From: Actinomadura sp. DC4
GTDB lineage: Bacteria; Actinomycetota; Actinomycetes; Streptosporangiales; Streptosporangiaceae
NCBI RefSeq assembly: GCF_030406325.1
Contig: NZ_JAUEQY010000022.1
Coordinates: forward strand, 124,001 to 188,000
DNA: 64,000 nucleotides
Reading direction: 5' to 3'
Made by a program: the position numbers and the translations under genes. The notes beneath the pieces are model-generated. The model was not told the origin of the DNA. It did not search any database and saw only the letters and a program-made list of their open reading frames with translations. Shown here piece by piece: positions 8,343-18,600 of this stretch (the first letter of the stretch is position 1; every line of letters starts with the position of its first letter).

Positions 8343-9917
8343 CTACCTGAGGCGAAGGCGCTTCATCGTCTTCAGCCCGCGGCTGAGCATCGCAGCGTAC
8401 TTCTCGTACGGCATGCCCATGACCGGCTCGAACCCGATCCAGTGCTGGCTGGCGACCGTCTGCCCCTCGGTGTACTTCAGCAGCCCCTCCGCCCCGTGCC
8501 GGCGCCCGACCCCGGATTCCTTCATACCGCCCATCGGGCCCGCGTAGGACGCGTACGCCGAGACGTACCCCTCGTTGATGTTGACCGTCCCGGACTTGAT
8601 CCGCGCGGCGAGGCGGCGTCCGCGGCTCACGTCCCCGGTCCAGATGCTGGCGTTCAGCCCGTACGCGGAGTCGTTGGCGAGCTCGACGGCCTCGTCCTCG
8701 TCGGAGAACCGGTAGAGCGCCACGACCGGCCCGAACGTCTCGGACCGGCACAGCTCCATGTCCTCGCCGACGCCGGTGAGCACGGTCGGCTCGAAGAAGT
8801 ACGGCCCGGCCTCGGGCCGCGGTTTCCCGCCGGCCAGGACCTGCGCGCCCTTCTCGACCGCCTCCCCGACGTGGCGGGTGACGGTGTCGAGCTGGCGCTG
8901 TGAGGTCAGCGAGCCCATGTCGGCGTCGTAGTCGTCGCCGAGCCGCATGTTGCGTACGCGGTGGGCGAAGCGCTCGGCGAACCGGTCGTAGATCGAGTCG
9001 TGGACGTAGAGCCGCTCGATCGAGAGGCAGAGCTGCCCGGCGTTGGCGAAGCAGGCGCGGATCGCGCCCTGCGCGGTCTTCTCGATGTCCGCGTCGTCCA
9101 GGACGATCATCGGGTTCTTCCCGCCGAGCTCCAGGGAGTACCCGATCAGGCGGCGCGCGGCCTTCTCCGCGATGGCCCGGCCGCCGCGGGTGGAGCCGGT
9201 GAACGAGACGTAGTCGGCCTCCTCGATCAGCGGGTCGCCGATCTCGGCCGGGTCACCGACCACGACCTGCCAGATGTCGGACGGCATCCCGCACTCGACC
9301 AGCAGGTCGATCGCCCACAACATGGACAGCGACGTCTGGGTGTCCGGCTTGTGGACGATCGTGTTGCCGGCCAGGAGCGCGGGTACGGCGTCGGGCACGC
9401 TCAGGGCGAGGGGGTAGTTCCACGGCGAGATCAACCCGATCACGCCCTTGGGCTGACGCAGCTCGATCGTGCGCGTCGCCAGCGGAAGGATGCCCTGCCG
9501 GTGCTGCGGCCGGAGCAGGCGCGGCGCGTGGCGCGCGTAGTAGAGCGCGCAGCCGGCCGTGTCCATGACCTCCTCAAATGCGTGGCGACGCGCCTTTCCA
9601 GTCTCCAGTTGGAGAATGTCGAGAATTTCTTCTCGGCGATCGAGGATCGCGTCGTGAAAACGGATGAACGGAGCGGCGCGCTCGGCGGGCGACAGCCCTG
9701 CCCAGGCACTTTGTGCCGCACGGGCGCGTTCGTACGCCGTCGCGACGTCCTTGGCGACGGAGACCGGGAGCTCGACGAGCGGCGCTCCGGTGAACGGCGT
9801 CGCGATCGCGGTGGTCGCCCCGCTGGACACGATACGGCCGGTCAGCCGCTCGATGATGGCCGGTACGGCCGGTCCGGTGACGCTTCCGGCAGTGGGTGCC
9901 GCTGCGGTGGAACTCAT
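8343..9917 (-). CDS. gabD2: Succinate-semialdehyde dehydrogenase (NADP+)
   Basis: 524-residue aldehyde dehydrogenase. The active site is visible: the general base Glu in SLELGGKNPMIVLDDADIE and the nucleophile Cys in NAGQLCLSIERLYV. NFPL-type substrate-loop residues appear as SPWNYPLALSVPDAVPALLA. The closest recognisable family is the actinobacterial succinic-semialdehyde dehydrogenase GabD2. It is the first gene of a two-gene unit with the GMC oxidoreductase. A TAGGCT -10-like hexamer (9925-9930, minus) precedes the ATG by 7 nt, so it may be leaderless. True substrate specificity within the ALDH family is inferred. Confidence 0.88.
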   Translation of the reverse strand: MSSTAAAPTAGSVTGPAVPAIIERLTGRIVSSGATTAIATPFTGAPLVELPVSVAKDVATAYERARAAQSAWAGLSPAERAAPFIRFHDAILDRREEILDILQLETGKARRHAFEEVMDTAGCALYYARHAPRLLRPQHRQGILPLATRTIELRQPKGVIGLISPWNYPLALSVPDAVPALLAGNTIVHKPDTQTSLSMLWAIDLLVECGMPSDIWQVVVGDPAEIGDPLIEEADYVSFTGSTRGGRAIAEKAARRLIGYSLELGGKNPMIVLDDADIEKTAQGAIRACFANAGQLCLSIERLYVHDSIYDRFAERFAHRVRNMRLGDDYDADMGSLTSQRQLDTVTRHVGEAVEKGAQVLAGGKPRPEAGPYFFEPTVLTGVGEDMELCRSETFGPVVALYRFSDEDEAVELANDSAYGLNASIWTGDVSRGRRLAARIKSGTVNINEGYVSAYASYAGPMGGMKESGVGRRHGAEGLLKYTEGQTVASQHWIGFEPVMGMPYEKYAAMLSRGLKTMKRLRLR

Positions 9918-9924
9918 GGAAGGC

Positions 9925-9968
9925 AGCCTAGAACGTCGTTCGGGTCATGACTACCATCAGGTAACCCG
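9925..9968 (-). promoter_or_regulatory. Putative leaderless promoter and short inverted repeat upstream of gabD2
   Basis: TAGGCT (9925-9930 on the minus strand) lies 7 nt before the gabD2 ATG. A CGGGT...ACCCG inverted repeat (9941-9945 and 9964-9968) overlaps the expected -35 region, so it could be an operator for the neighbouring TetR protein. The arms are only 5 bp, so support is weak. Confidence 0.3.
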
Positions 9969-10127
9969 AGAAGCCCGTTTTGAGAAGCCGGACACGCCGC
10001 AAACATCATTTCGGGTGGGTCGAGGAGGTCCTAGAAGTCACTCAAGTTTGGGTTCTACTGGTGCACATTGAAAAAACCTTGTATTCCGGTGTTGAAGGGC
10101 TGACCTACAGACGACGGAAGGGCAAGG

Positions 10128-10763
10128 ATGATCTCCGACCCGCAGGAACGCGCCGTCCCCGAGGAAGAAAGACGGACGCCTCGTCAGGAGAAGCGCGCGC
10201 AGACGCGCGCCGCGCTCCTGGACGCCGCGGAGCGGCTGTGGGCCAAGCACGGCATACGGGGAGCATCCCTCGATGAGATCGCCGCGCAGGCGGGCATGAC
10301 CAAGGGCGCGGTCTACTCCAACTTCGCCGGCAAGACCGACCTCATCCTGGCGTTGCTCGACCGCTACACCCAGGTCGAGCTCGGCCACCGCACCTCCTCT
10401 GCCCTGCGCGACACCGGCCGCGCGCCGGCCGACCGCTGCGCCGACGCGGGACGGCAGTACGCGACCAAGTTGTCCGCCGAGGAGACGCGCATGAAGGCGC
10501 TGCTGCTGATGGAGCTGTGGCTCTTCGGCATGCGTGACTTCTCGGCCGGCTGGCGGATCGCCGACTGGTACCAGAACCACCGCGAGGGTCTGGCCGCCGG
10601 CCTTGAGACGAACGGTGACGGCCTGTCGGCGGAGGACCGCGCGGCCCTGGCCATGGCGATCGAGTTCGGGCTCGCGCTCCAGCACCTGCTCGACCCCGAC
10701 CGCGTCCCGGCCGAGCTGTACGGGCCGGGAATGAACCTCGTCCTCGGACCGGCGCTGCCCTGA
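10128..10763 (+). CDS. TetR/AcrR family transcriptional regulator
   Basis: 211 residues. The helix-turn-helix lies at about residues 25-75 (ASLDEIAAQAGMTKGAVYSN, then FAGKTDLILALLDRY), followed by a helical effector domain with a TetR C-terminal dimer region. It is divergent from gabD2-choD and may regulate that pair; this is context only. GGAAGGG lies upstream of the ATG at 10128. The 210-nt divergent gap holds both promoters. The 3' end abuts the convergent phospholipase-D-like gene. Confidence 0.88.
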   Translation: MISDPQERAVPEEERRTPRQEKRAQTRAALLDAAERLWAKHGIRGASLDEIAAQAGMTKGAVYSNFAGKTDLILALLDRYTQVELGHRTSSALRDTGRAPADRCADAGRQYATKLSAEETRMKALLLMELWLFGMRDFSAGWRIADWYQNHREGLAAGLETNGDGLSAEDRAALAMAIEFGLALQHLLDPDRVPAELYGPGMNLVLGPALP

Positions 10764-10764
10764 G

Positions 10765-11949
10765 TCACTCGCCGCTGTGGTCGGCCTCGTCCGGATCCTC
10801 GGGCTCCAGCACGGCCTTGGGCAGCGAGTGCGGATCGGTGGGCTTCACGGCGTGGCCGTGGTCGAAGACCGCGTCGAAGTTGGCGGCGTACTCCGTCTCC
10901 AGCTGCGGGTCGGCGACGGTGATCATGGCCTCGTCGTGCCCGTGGAAGCCGACGGTCGTGTAGTTGTTGCTGCCGGTGAAGACGACCTTCTGCGGTCTGC
11001 CCTGGTACAGGCCGTCGATGAGCAGATACTTCGAGTGCGCGTACGTCGTGCGGCCGCCCTCGGTGAGGTAGCGGGTCTCGGGGTTGCCGCTCTTGCCGCC
11101 CTTCTGGGTGAGGGCGTCGATGGCGACCGGGCCGACGATGTCGAAGACCACCTGCACCCGGCAGCCGGCGCTGTCGAGCTTCCACAGCCGCCGGGCGATC
11201 GGCCCCCAGGTGAAGTGGCCGAGGCTGAGCCGCAGCCGCGTACCGCCCTCACACGAGACCTGGTCCAGCGCCTGGCTGATCGGGTCGCCCTTCGCCCAGG
11301 GGAAGAAGTCCAGCCGATACTTCCCGGCCTGCACGGTGCGGTGGTAGTCCGCCGTGTGGTGCTGGGCGACGAGATCACGGAAGTAGGCGAGGTAGCCGGC
11401 GTAGACGGCGGGATCCTGCAGGACGAGGGCGTCGTTCCACTGGGTGTCGCGGGCCCCGTCCGTGGCGTTGGCCGAGGTCTGCACGACCATGTTCCGCGTC
11501 CCGCGCGTCGTGGAGAACAGGAAGAACTTGTTGTGGTTGAACTCCGGCCCGATGCAGCCGCTCTCCTTGCCGCAGACGGTCACCCACGAGGCCTTCTTGG
11601 TGTTGCCGCCGAGCCCGCGCCGCAGCCGCTTGTACGCGGCGTAGGTCCGCGACTCGTCGTCGAGCACGACCTGCACGCTGACCTTGCGCTTGGCGGCCTT
11701 GATGAGCTGGGAGGCGGTGTCCAGGCTGGAGAAGTGGTACATCGCGATGGCGATCCGGCCGCCCTTGGGGGTACCGGTGATCATCTTGCCGATGCGGGCG
11801 GAGATGGCGTCCTGCCGGGCGGCGCCGCTGACCGGGGAGTTGAAGATCGGGCCGGTCCGGGGCACCGGCTCGGTGGTCGCTCGCGCGGCCGTACCCGTGC
11901 CCACGGCCAGCAGGCAGGCCATGAGGGCGGCCGGCATGGACTTTCGCAC
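10765..11949 (-). CDS. Secreted phospholipase D-like protein
   Basis: About 394 residues beginning with a Sec-type signal peptide (MRKSMPAALMACLLAVGTG, then TAARA). Two PLD half-motifs are visible: FNHNKFFLFS with downstream QTSANATD, and YAHSKYLLIDG followed by FTGSNNYTTVGFHGHDEAMI. Each has the His and Lys, but the canonical trailing Asp is in a diverged context, so this is a PLD-superfamily phosphodiesterase or nuclease-like exoprotein rather than a proven phospholipase. The start is put at GTG 11949, 5 nt after GGGAG; an in-frame GTG at 11970 would add seven residues. It lies alone between a convergent TetR gene and glpD. Confidence 0.82.
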   Translation of the reverse strand: MRKSMPAALMACLLAVGTGTAARATTEPVPRTGPIFNSPVSGAARQDAISARIGKMITGTPKGGRIAIAMYHFSSLDTASQLIKAAKRKVSVQVVLDDESRTYAAYKRLRRGLGGNTKKASWVTVCGKESGCIGPEFNHNKFFLFSTTRGTRNMVVQTSANATDGARDTQWNDALVLQDPAVYAGYLAYFRDLVAQHHTADYHRTVQAGKYRLDFFPWAKGDPISQALDQVSCEGGTRLRLSLGHFTWGPIARRLWKLDSAGCRVQVVFDIVGPVAIDALTQKGGKSGNPETRYLTEGGRTTYAHSKYLLIDGLYQGRPQKVVFTGSNNYTTVGFHGHDEAMITVADPQLETEYAANFDAVFDHGHAVKPTDPHSLPKAVLEPEDPDEADHSGE

Positions 11950-12216
11950 GCACGCTCCCGAACAGGACACAGAGCGACAAAGCGCTCAGAAAGGCTCTGA
12001 AGTGCGGAAAGCGTACATGACACACTGACGGCCGGAACAGTCCCATAGAGTCAAAAACAATCCCCGAACCCGCAGGTCAGGGCATCACGGGCATCCGAGG
12101 CGACGCGTACGGGGGCGCACCGGGCGGGCGGAATCACCGTGCGTACAACGGAATCCGAAGGCTCACCCGGTGCCGGGACCGGCTCAGGGCGTGTCCAAGG
12201 CCACACCCGAACAGCG

Positions 12217-13959
12217 TCAGGGGGTCTGGGTCGGGACGATGTCGGGGACGCCGCGACGGGTCGCGTCGGCCTCCTGGTCGCCCTCCTGCTCCTGGGAGAT
12301 GCGCTCGGCCTCGACGCGCTTCTCGTAGTACTCGATCTCCCGCTCCGTCTGCTCCTTGGACCAGCCGAGCTCCGGCGCGAGCAGCTCCGCCACCTCACGC
12401 GCGACGCCGATACCGCGGTCCCACGTCTCGATCGAGATGCGCGTACGGCGGGCCAGGACGTCGTTCACGTGCCGCGCGCCCTCGTGGGTCGCGGCGTAGA
12501 CGATCTCGGCACGGAGGTAGTCGTCGGCGCCCTCGATCGGCCGTCCGAGGTCGGGACGTTCCTTGATCAGGACGAGCAGGTCCTCGGCGAGCGTGCCGTA
12601 GCGGTGCAGGAGGTGCTCGATGCGGGCCACGTGCAGGCCGGAGGCCTCCGAGAGCCGGTGGCGGGAGTTCCACAGCGCCTGGAATCCCTCGCCGCCGACC
12701 AGGGCCACCTGGTCGGTGCACGAGCCGGGCACCTTGCCGTCCAGCCCGTGCGCGACCGCGTCCACGGCGTCCTTGGCCATCACGCGGTAGGTGGTGTACT
12801 TGCCGCCCGCGACGACGACCAGGCCCGGGACCGGGTGGGCCACGACGTGCTCGCGCGACAGCTTGGAGGTCTCGTCGGACTCGCCCGACAGCAGGGGGCG
12901 CAGTCCCGCGTACACGCCCTCGACGTCGTCGTGGGTCAGCGGCACGTTGAGCACGGCGTTGACGTGTTCGAGCACGTAGTCGATGTCGGCCTTGGAGGCC
13001 GCCGGATGGACCTTGTCGAGCGCCCACGGCGTGTCGGTGGTGCCGATGATCCAGTGCCGGCCCCACGGGATCACGAAGAGCACCGACTTCTCCGTACGGA
13101 GGATGATGCCGCTCGCGGAGTGGATGCGGTCCTTGGGCACGACCAGGTGCACGCCCTTGGAGGCGGTCACGTGGATCTGGCCCCGGCCGCCGACCAGCTC
13201 CTGGATGTCGTCGGTCCAGACGCCGGTGGCGTTGACGACCTGCTTGGCCCGTACCTCGATCTCCTGCTCGGCCTCCAGGTCGCGGATGCGTACGCCGGTG
13301 ACGCGCTCGCCCTCGCGCAGGAAGCCCACGGCCTGCGTACGCGAGGCGATGCGCGCGCCGTACTCCGCCGCCGTACGCAGGAGCATCGTGACATAGCGGG
13401 CGTCGTCCACCTGGGCGTCCCAGTATTGGATCGCTCCCACGAACGAGGCGCGCTTCAGCGACGGCGCCACCCGCAGCGCCTGCGTACGGGTCAGGTGCCG
13501 GTGGCGGGGGACGCCCCGCGAGGTGCCCATCGACAGCGACAGGCCGTCGTAGAGGGCGACTCCGGCACCGATGTAGGCCCGCTCCCAGATGCGATGGGTC
13601 ATCGGGAACAGGAACGGCACCGGGCGTACGAGGTGGGGCGCGATCCGGCTCAGCAGCAGGCCGCGCTCGGTCAGCGCCTCGCGTACGAGCTCGAAGTCGC
13701 GCTGTTCGAGATAGCGCAGGCCGCCGTGGATCAGCTTGGAGGAGCGCGAGGAGGTGCCCGAGGCGAAGTCGCGGGCCTCGATGAGGGCGACGGTGAGGCC
13801 GCGGGTGGCCGCGTCCAGCGCCACCCCCGCGCCCACGATGCCGCCGCCGACCACCACGACGTCGAACTCCTGGGTGCCCATCCGCTCGAGCGCCGTCGCT
13901 CGTTCGGCCGGGCCCAGACGCGAGTTTCCGAGTCCGTTCACCGAGTCCTCATTCGCCAT
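12217..13959 (-). CDS. glpD: Aerobic glycerol-3-phosphate dehydrogenase
   Basis: 580-residue FAD enzyme that oxidises sn-glycerol-3-phosphate to dihydroxyacetone phosphate at the membrane. Visible: the FAD-binding VVGGGIVGAGVALDAATRG near residue 35, TSSRSSKLIHGGLRYLE typical of GlpD, and a C-terminal GlpD-type helical domain. GGGAG 7 nt before the ATG at 13959 fixes the start; an earlier in-frame start would add about 20 implausible residues. A GC-rich hairpin with one wobble pair follows the stop at 12187-12208. No glpK or glpF lies adjacent. Confidence 0.93.
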   Translation of the reverse strand: MANEDSVNGLGNSRLGPAERATALERMGTQEFDVVVVGGGIVGAGVALDAATRGLTVALIEARDFASGTSSRSSKLIHGGLRYLEQRDFELVREALTERGLLLSRIAPHLVRPVPFLFPMTHRIWERAYIGAGVALYDGLSLSMGTSRGVPRHRHLTRTQALRVAPSLKRASFVGAIQYWDAQVDDARYVTMLLRTAAEYGARIASRTQAVGFLREGERVTGVRIRDLEAEQEIEVRAKQVVNATGVWTDDIQELVGGRGQIHVTASKGVHLVVPKDRIHSASGIILRTEKSVLFVIPWGRHWIIGTTDTPWALDKVHPAASKADIDYVLEHVNAVLNVPLTHDDVEGVYAGLRPLLSGESDETSKLSREHVVAHPVPGLVVVAGGKYTTYRVMAKDAVDAVAHGLDGKVPGSCTDQVALVGGEGFQALWNSRHRLSEASGLHVARIEHLLHRYGTLAEDLLVLIKERPDLGRPIEGADDYLRAEIVYAATHEGARHVNDVLARRTRISIETWDRGIGVAREVAELLAPELGWSKEQTEREIEYYEKRVEAERISQEQEGDQEADATRRGVPDIVPTQTP

Positions 13960-14093
13960 TGCGCACTCCCTCGCGTCGTCTGCAGGCACCACGCTATGTC
14001 GCCGCAAGTCATGCCACAACGGCGGCCCGTACGGCCGCCGGACCCCGACTCGTCCGCTGACCAGCCGATTTGACCGAACGCTGAAAGAAGCGC

Positions 14094-15206
14094 CTAGTGC
14101 GGGGCGACCACTACCTGCACACGCTGGAATTCCTTCAGGTCGGAGTAGCCGGCGGTGGCCATGGCGCGGCGCAGGGCGCCGATGAGGTTCATCGAGCCGT
14201 CGGCCACATTTGACGGGCCGTACAGGATCTGTTCGAGAGTGCCGATCGCGCCGACCTTCAGCCGGGCCCCGCGCGGCAGCTCCTCGTGGTGGGCCTCACT
14301 GCCCCAGTGGAATCCGCGCCCCGGCGCCTCGGCGGCGCGGGCGAACGGCGAGCCGACCATCACCGCGTCCGCTCCGACGGCGAGCGCCTTGGCGATGTCG
14401 CCGGACTGCCGCATGCCGCCGTCGGCGATCACGTGGACGTAACGCCCGCCGGACTCGTCGAGGTAGTCGCGCCGCGCGGCGGCGACGTCGGAGACGGCGG
14501 TGGCCATCGGCACGGCGACGCCGAGGACCGTACGGGTCGTGTGCCCCGACCCTCCGCCGAAGCCGACGAGCACGCCCGCCGCGCCGGTGCGCATCAGGTG
14601 GAGCGCGGCGGTGTAGGTGGCGCAGCCGCCAACGATCACCGGGACGTCGAGGTCGTAGATGAACTGCTTGAGGTTGAGCGGCTCGGACCGGCCCGAGACG
14701 TGCTCGGCGCTGACCGTGGTGCCCCGGATGACGAAGAGATCGACTCCGGCGTCGATGACCGCCTTGTGGTATTGGGCCGTGCGCTGCGGCGACAGCCGGG
14801 CCGCGACGGTCACGCCCGCGTCGCGGATCTCCTTGATGCGCCGGCCGATCAGCTCTTCCTTGATCGGCTCGGCGTACAGCTCCTGCAGGCGGCGCGTCGC
14901 GGTGCCGTCCTCCAGCGAGGTGATCTCGGCCAGCAGCGACTCGGGGCTCTCGTACCGGGTCCAGAGCCCTTCGAGGTCGAGCACGCCGAGGCCGCCCAGC
15001 CGGCCGATCGCGATCGCGATGTCGGGGCTGACCACGCTGTCCATGGGAGCCACGACGAGCGGCATGTCGAACCGGTACGCGTCGATCTGCCAGGCGACGC
15101 TGACCTCTTCGGGGTCGCGCGTACGCCGGGACGGGACGATGCCGATCTCATCGAGCTCGTACGCCCTCCGGCCGCTCTTCCCGCGCCCGATCTCAACCTC
15201 AGCCAT
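14094..15206 (-). CDS. guaB3: GuaB3 family IMP dehydrogenase-related protein
   Basis: 370-residue TIM-barrel protein of the IMPDH/GMP reductase superfamily, found next to guaB in actinobacteria (Rv3410c). It lacks CBS domains. The canonical catalytic loop with its Cys (GSICTTR in the neighbouring GuaB) is replaced by RGTTVSAEHVSGR, as in other GuaB3 proteins. Phosphate-binding segments VIADGGMRQSGDIAKAL and VMVGSPFARAAEAPG are retained. Start ATG 15206 has AAAGGGA upstream. Whether this copy has IMPDH or another purine activity cannot be told from the sequence. Confidence 0.9.
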   Translation of the reverse strand: MAEVEIGRGKSGRRAYELDEIGIVPSRRTRDPEEVSVAWQIDAYRFDMPLVVAPMDSVVSPDIAIAIGRLGGLGVLDLEGLWTRYESPESLLAEITSLEDGTATRRLQELYAEPIKEELIGRRIKEIRDAGVTVAARLSPQRTAQYHKAVIDAGVDLFVIRGTTVSAEHVSGRSEPLNLKQFIYDLDVPVIVGGCATYTAALHLMRTGAAGVLVGFGGGSGHTTRTVLGVAVPMATAVSDVAAARRDYLDESGGRYVHVIADGGMRQSGDIAKALAVGADAVMVGSPFARAAEAPGRGFHWGSEAHHEELPRGARLKVGAIGTLEQILYGPSNVADGSMNLIGALRRAMATAGYSDLKEFQRVQVVVAPH

Positions 15207-15226
15207 CTACGTCCCTTTCCATGGCT

Positions 15227-15256
15227 CGGCCGTGACCACGGTCGTGGTCACGGCCG
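15227..15256. terminator. Perfect 14-bp inverted repeat between guaB and guaB3
   Basis: Arms 15227-15240 and 15243-15256 are perfectly complementary around a two-base centre and include CGTGACCACG and CGTGGTCACG. It sits in the 60-nt gap after the guaB stop and before guaB3. It could fold as an attenuating hairpin or serve as a dyad operator; no U-tract follows. Confidence 0.45.
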
Positions 15257-15266
15257 GAAAAGTCTC

Positions 15267-16853
<1,587 letters not shown>

Positions 16854-16960
16854 CTATGCCATCGGCCTCCACGCCCGGCGTTTGGGGTGCCATGACCGGT
16901 TCGTCCTTGGGGTATGTCGTACGGGGCACCCCCACTTGCGCCGGGCAGTAGCGTGGGTTT

Positions 16961-17347
16961 GTGCACGATGACGCCCCGCTCGACCCCTTCGCGGACGATC
17001 CGGAAGACCCGGCCGCCGCCCTCGGCGACCTGGACGATGAGGCCGCACCGCTGAGCATGACGGAGCGTGAGGACGTGCTTGCGGACCTGTCCGACCTGGA
17101 GGTCTTCCGTGCCCTGCTGGAACCCTTGGGGATCAAGGGCCTGACGGTCGACTGTACGGACTGCGGCAAGCCGCACCACATCGACTGGGACCTGCTGTAC
17201 GGCAACCTGCGCCATCTGCTCGACCACGGCCTGGCACGGGTACACGAGCCGGCCATCTCGGCGGAGCCGAGCGACTATGTGAGCTGGGAGTACGCCCGCG
17301 GCTACGTCGACGGCGTCATCGACAGCGAAGAGGGCCACAACAGCTGA
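16961..17347 (+). CDS. DUF5319 family protein (Rv3412 homologue)
   Basis: 128-residue acidic cytoplasmic protein, rich in Asp and Glu at the N-terminus (DPFADDPEDPAAALGDLDD). A CTDCGKPHHIDWDLLYGNL segment contains a Cys-X2-Cys pair followed by His-His, possibly metal-binding. The family is conserved next to guaB2 and sigD across actinobacteria, but no function is established that I know of. The GTG start lies 6 nt after a TAGCGT hexamer (16949-16954), consistent with a leaderless message. Confidence 0.85.
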   Translation: MHDDAPLDPFADDPEDPAAALGDLDDEAAPLSMTEREDVLADLSDLEVFRALLEPLGIKGLTVDCTDCGKPHHIDWDLLYGNLRHLLDHGLARVHEPAISAEPSDYVSWEYARGYVDGVIDSEEGHNS

Positions 17348-17735
17348 CCGGCGCCTTTGACCAGTTCGCCGGACCGGCCCGTTTACCGCGTTTGTCATGG
17401 AGTGCGCTCGTGCGGTGCCGGCGCGGTGCCGGGATGTGTCCGCCGACCTCGCTCGTCCTCATCCGCCTCGGCGAATCGTGGTCCGCCGACGGCATCGTGA
17501 CGGTCATGACCTGCATGGTCCCGTCGTTGGCATGCTCTGGCCGACTTGAACAGGGCCCCGCGCGCCGCGCTTTTACGGGGTGGCCGGGGTGGGTTCCTGG
17601 CGGGAAGCGGCGGTGTTCCGCACCGGTCGCCGAAGAGCCGGCCGTAGGCCCGTATCGCTCGGTGAGAGGGCGCAGGTCCATTGACGACATGGCGATCACC
17701 AGTTCCGGGCGCCAGTCCGGGTTCCCGGGCTGCGG

Positions 17736-17804
17736 CCCGGTCACAGACCCCAGCCCGGTCACAGATCCCAGCCCGGCCACCCCCAACCCGGCCACAGACC
17801 CCAA
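17736..17804 (+). repeat. 18-bp tandem repeat, about four units
   Basis: Units CCCGGTCACAGACCCCAG at 17736-17753 and 17754-17771 (one mismatch), a shortened 15-bp unit at 17772-17786, and CCCGGCCACAGACCCCAA at 17787-17804. The unit is a multiple of three, yet no convincing coding frame covers it. Confidence 0.8.
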
Positions 17805-17968
17805 CCCGGGTCTCGGGCTGCGACCCGAGCACGGACGCCAGTTCCGGGTCGCGAAGCCGGTCCTGGGCACCAGCCTCCGGTCGCGAGTGGCTGTCCCGGG
17901 CACCAGTCCGAGTCGCGGGTAGCGGTCCCGGACCGCATGTGGCGTCCCAGGCGGGCAGACAGTGATCC

Positions 17969-18330
17969 CGGGCGACGGGCGGCGATCCCCGACCGGCACC
18001 CCGCGGTCGCCGGTCACCGGCTCCAGACGGCGGCCGGCGGTCCCCCGTCGGCGGTCCTCAGCACCGGCCCTCTACCCGGGCGGCAGGCGACGCCCCATCC
18101 GACGCTCCGCGATCACCAACCACCGACCTCGGAGCCAACGGTCCCCAGCACCGCTTCTCACTCCAGAAGGGCAGGCGACGCACCCCATCCGACGCCCCCA
18201 CAGCCGCCGACCACCGGTCCCAGACGGCGGGCGCCCGCCCCAGAGCGGCGGACAGCGGCCCCGAACCGATGGTCTCCCCACCGTCGGTCCAGGACACCGT
18301 TCCCGGCCTCGAACGGCAAGCGACGCTCCC
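17969..18330 (+). repeat. Degenerate dispersed repeat array
   Basis: A core like GGCAGGCGACGC followed by CCCATCCGACGC and a later GTCGCC-N-CCGGTCC segment recurs near 17970, 18082, 18170 and 18315, at irregular spacings of about 112, 88 and 145 nt. Similarity between copies is partial and extends over about 50 nt each. Confidence 0.5.
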
Positions 18331-18600
18331 CGACCGACGCCCTGCGGTCGCCAATCGCCGGTCCAAGGCGGCGGACGGCGGCTCCGGGCGGCGGATAGCC
18401 GTCCCCGACCCAACCGTCCCCGCCGCCGGTCCCCGAACCCGGGCGGCGAACAGCGGTCACCGGGTGGGCCGCGCCGGCACGTTCGGTGGAATAGGGCGCT
18501 GCGGCCGACCGGCGCCGCCGGCGGTCGGCGCGGGTGGAGGACGCGAAGGCGGCCGACGCCGAGGCCCCGGCGTCTCGATGCGGTCGGAGCGCAACGGGCG

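Noticed and set aside
17316-18017. 233-codon minus-strand frame with GLGSVTG repeats
   Set aside because: The repeat comes from the 18-bp DNA minisatellite; no start signal or domain.
17969-18330. Degenerate repeats as a CRISPR-like array
   Set aside because: Spacing is irregular (about 88-145 nt), copies are imperfect, and no cas genes are present.
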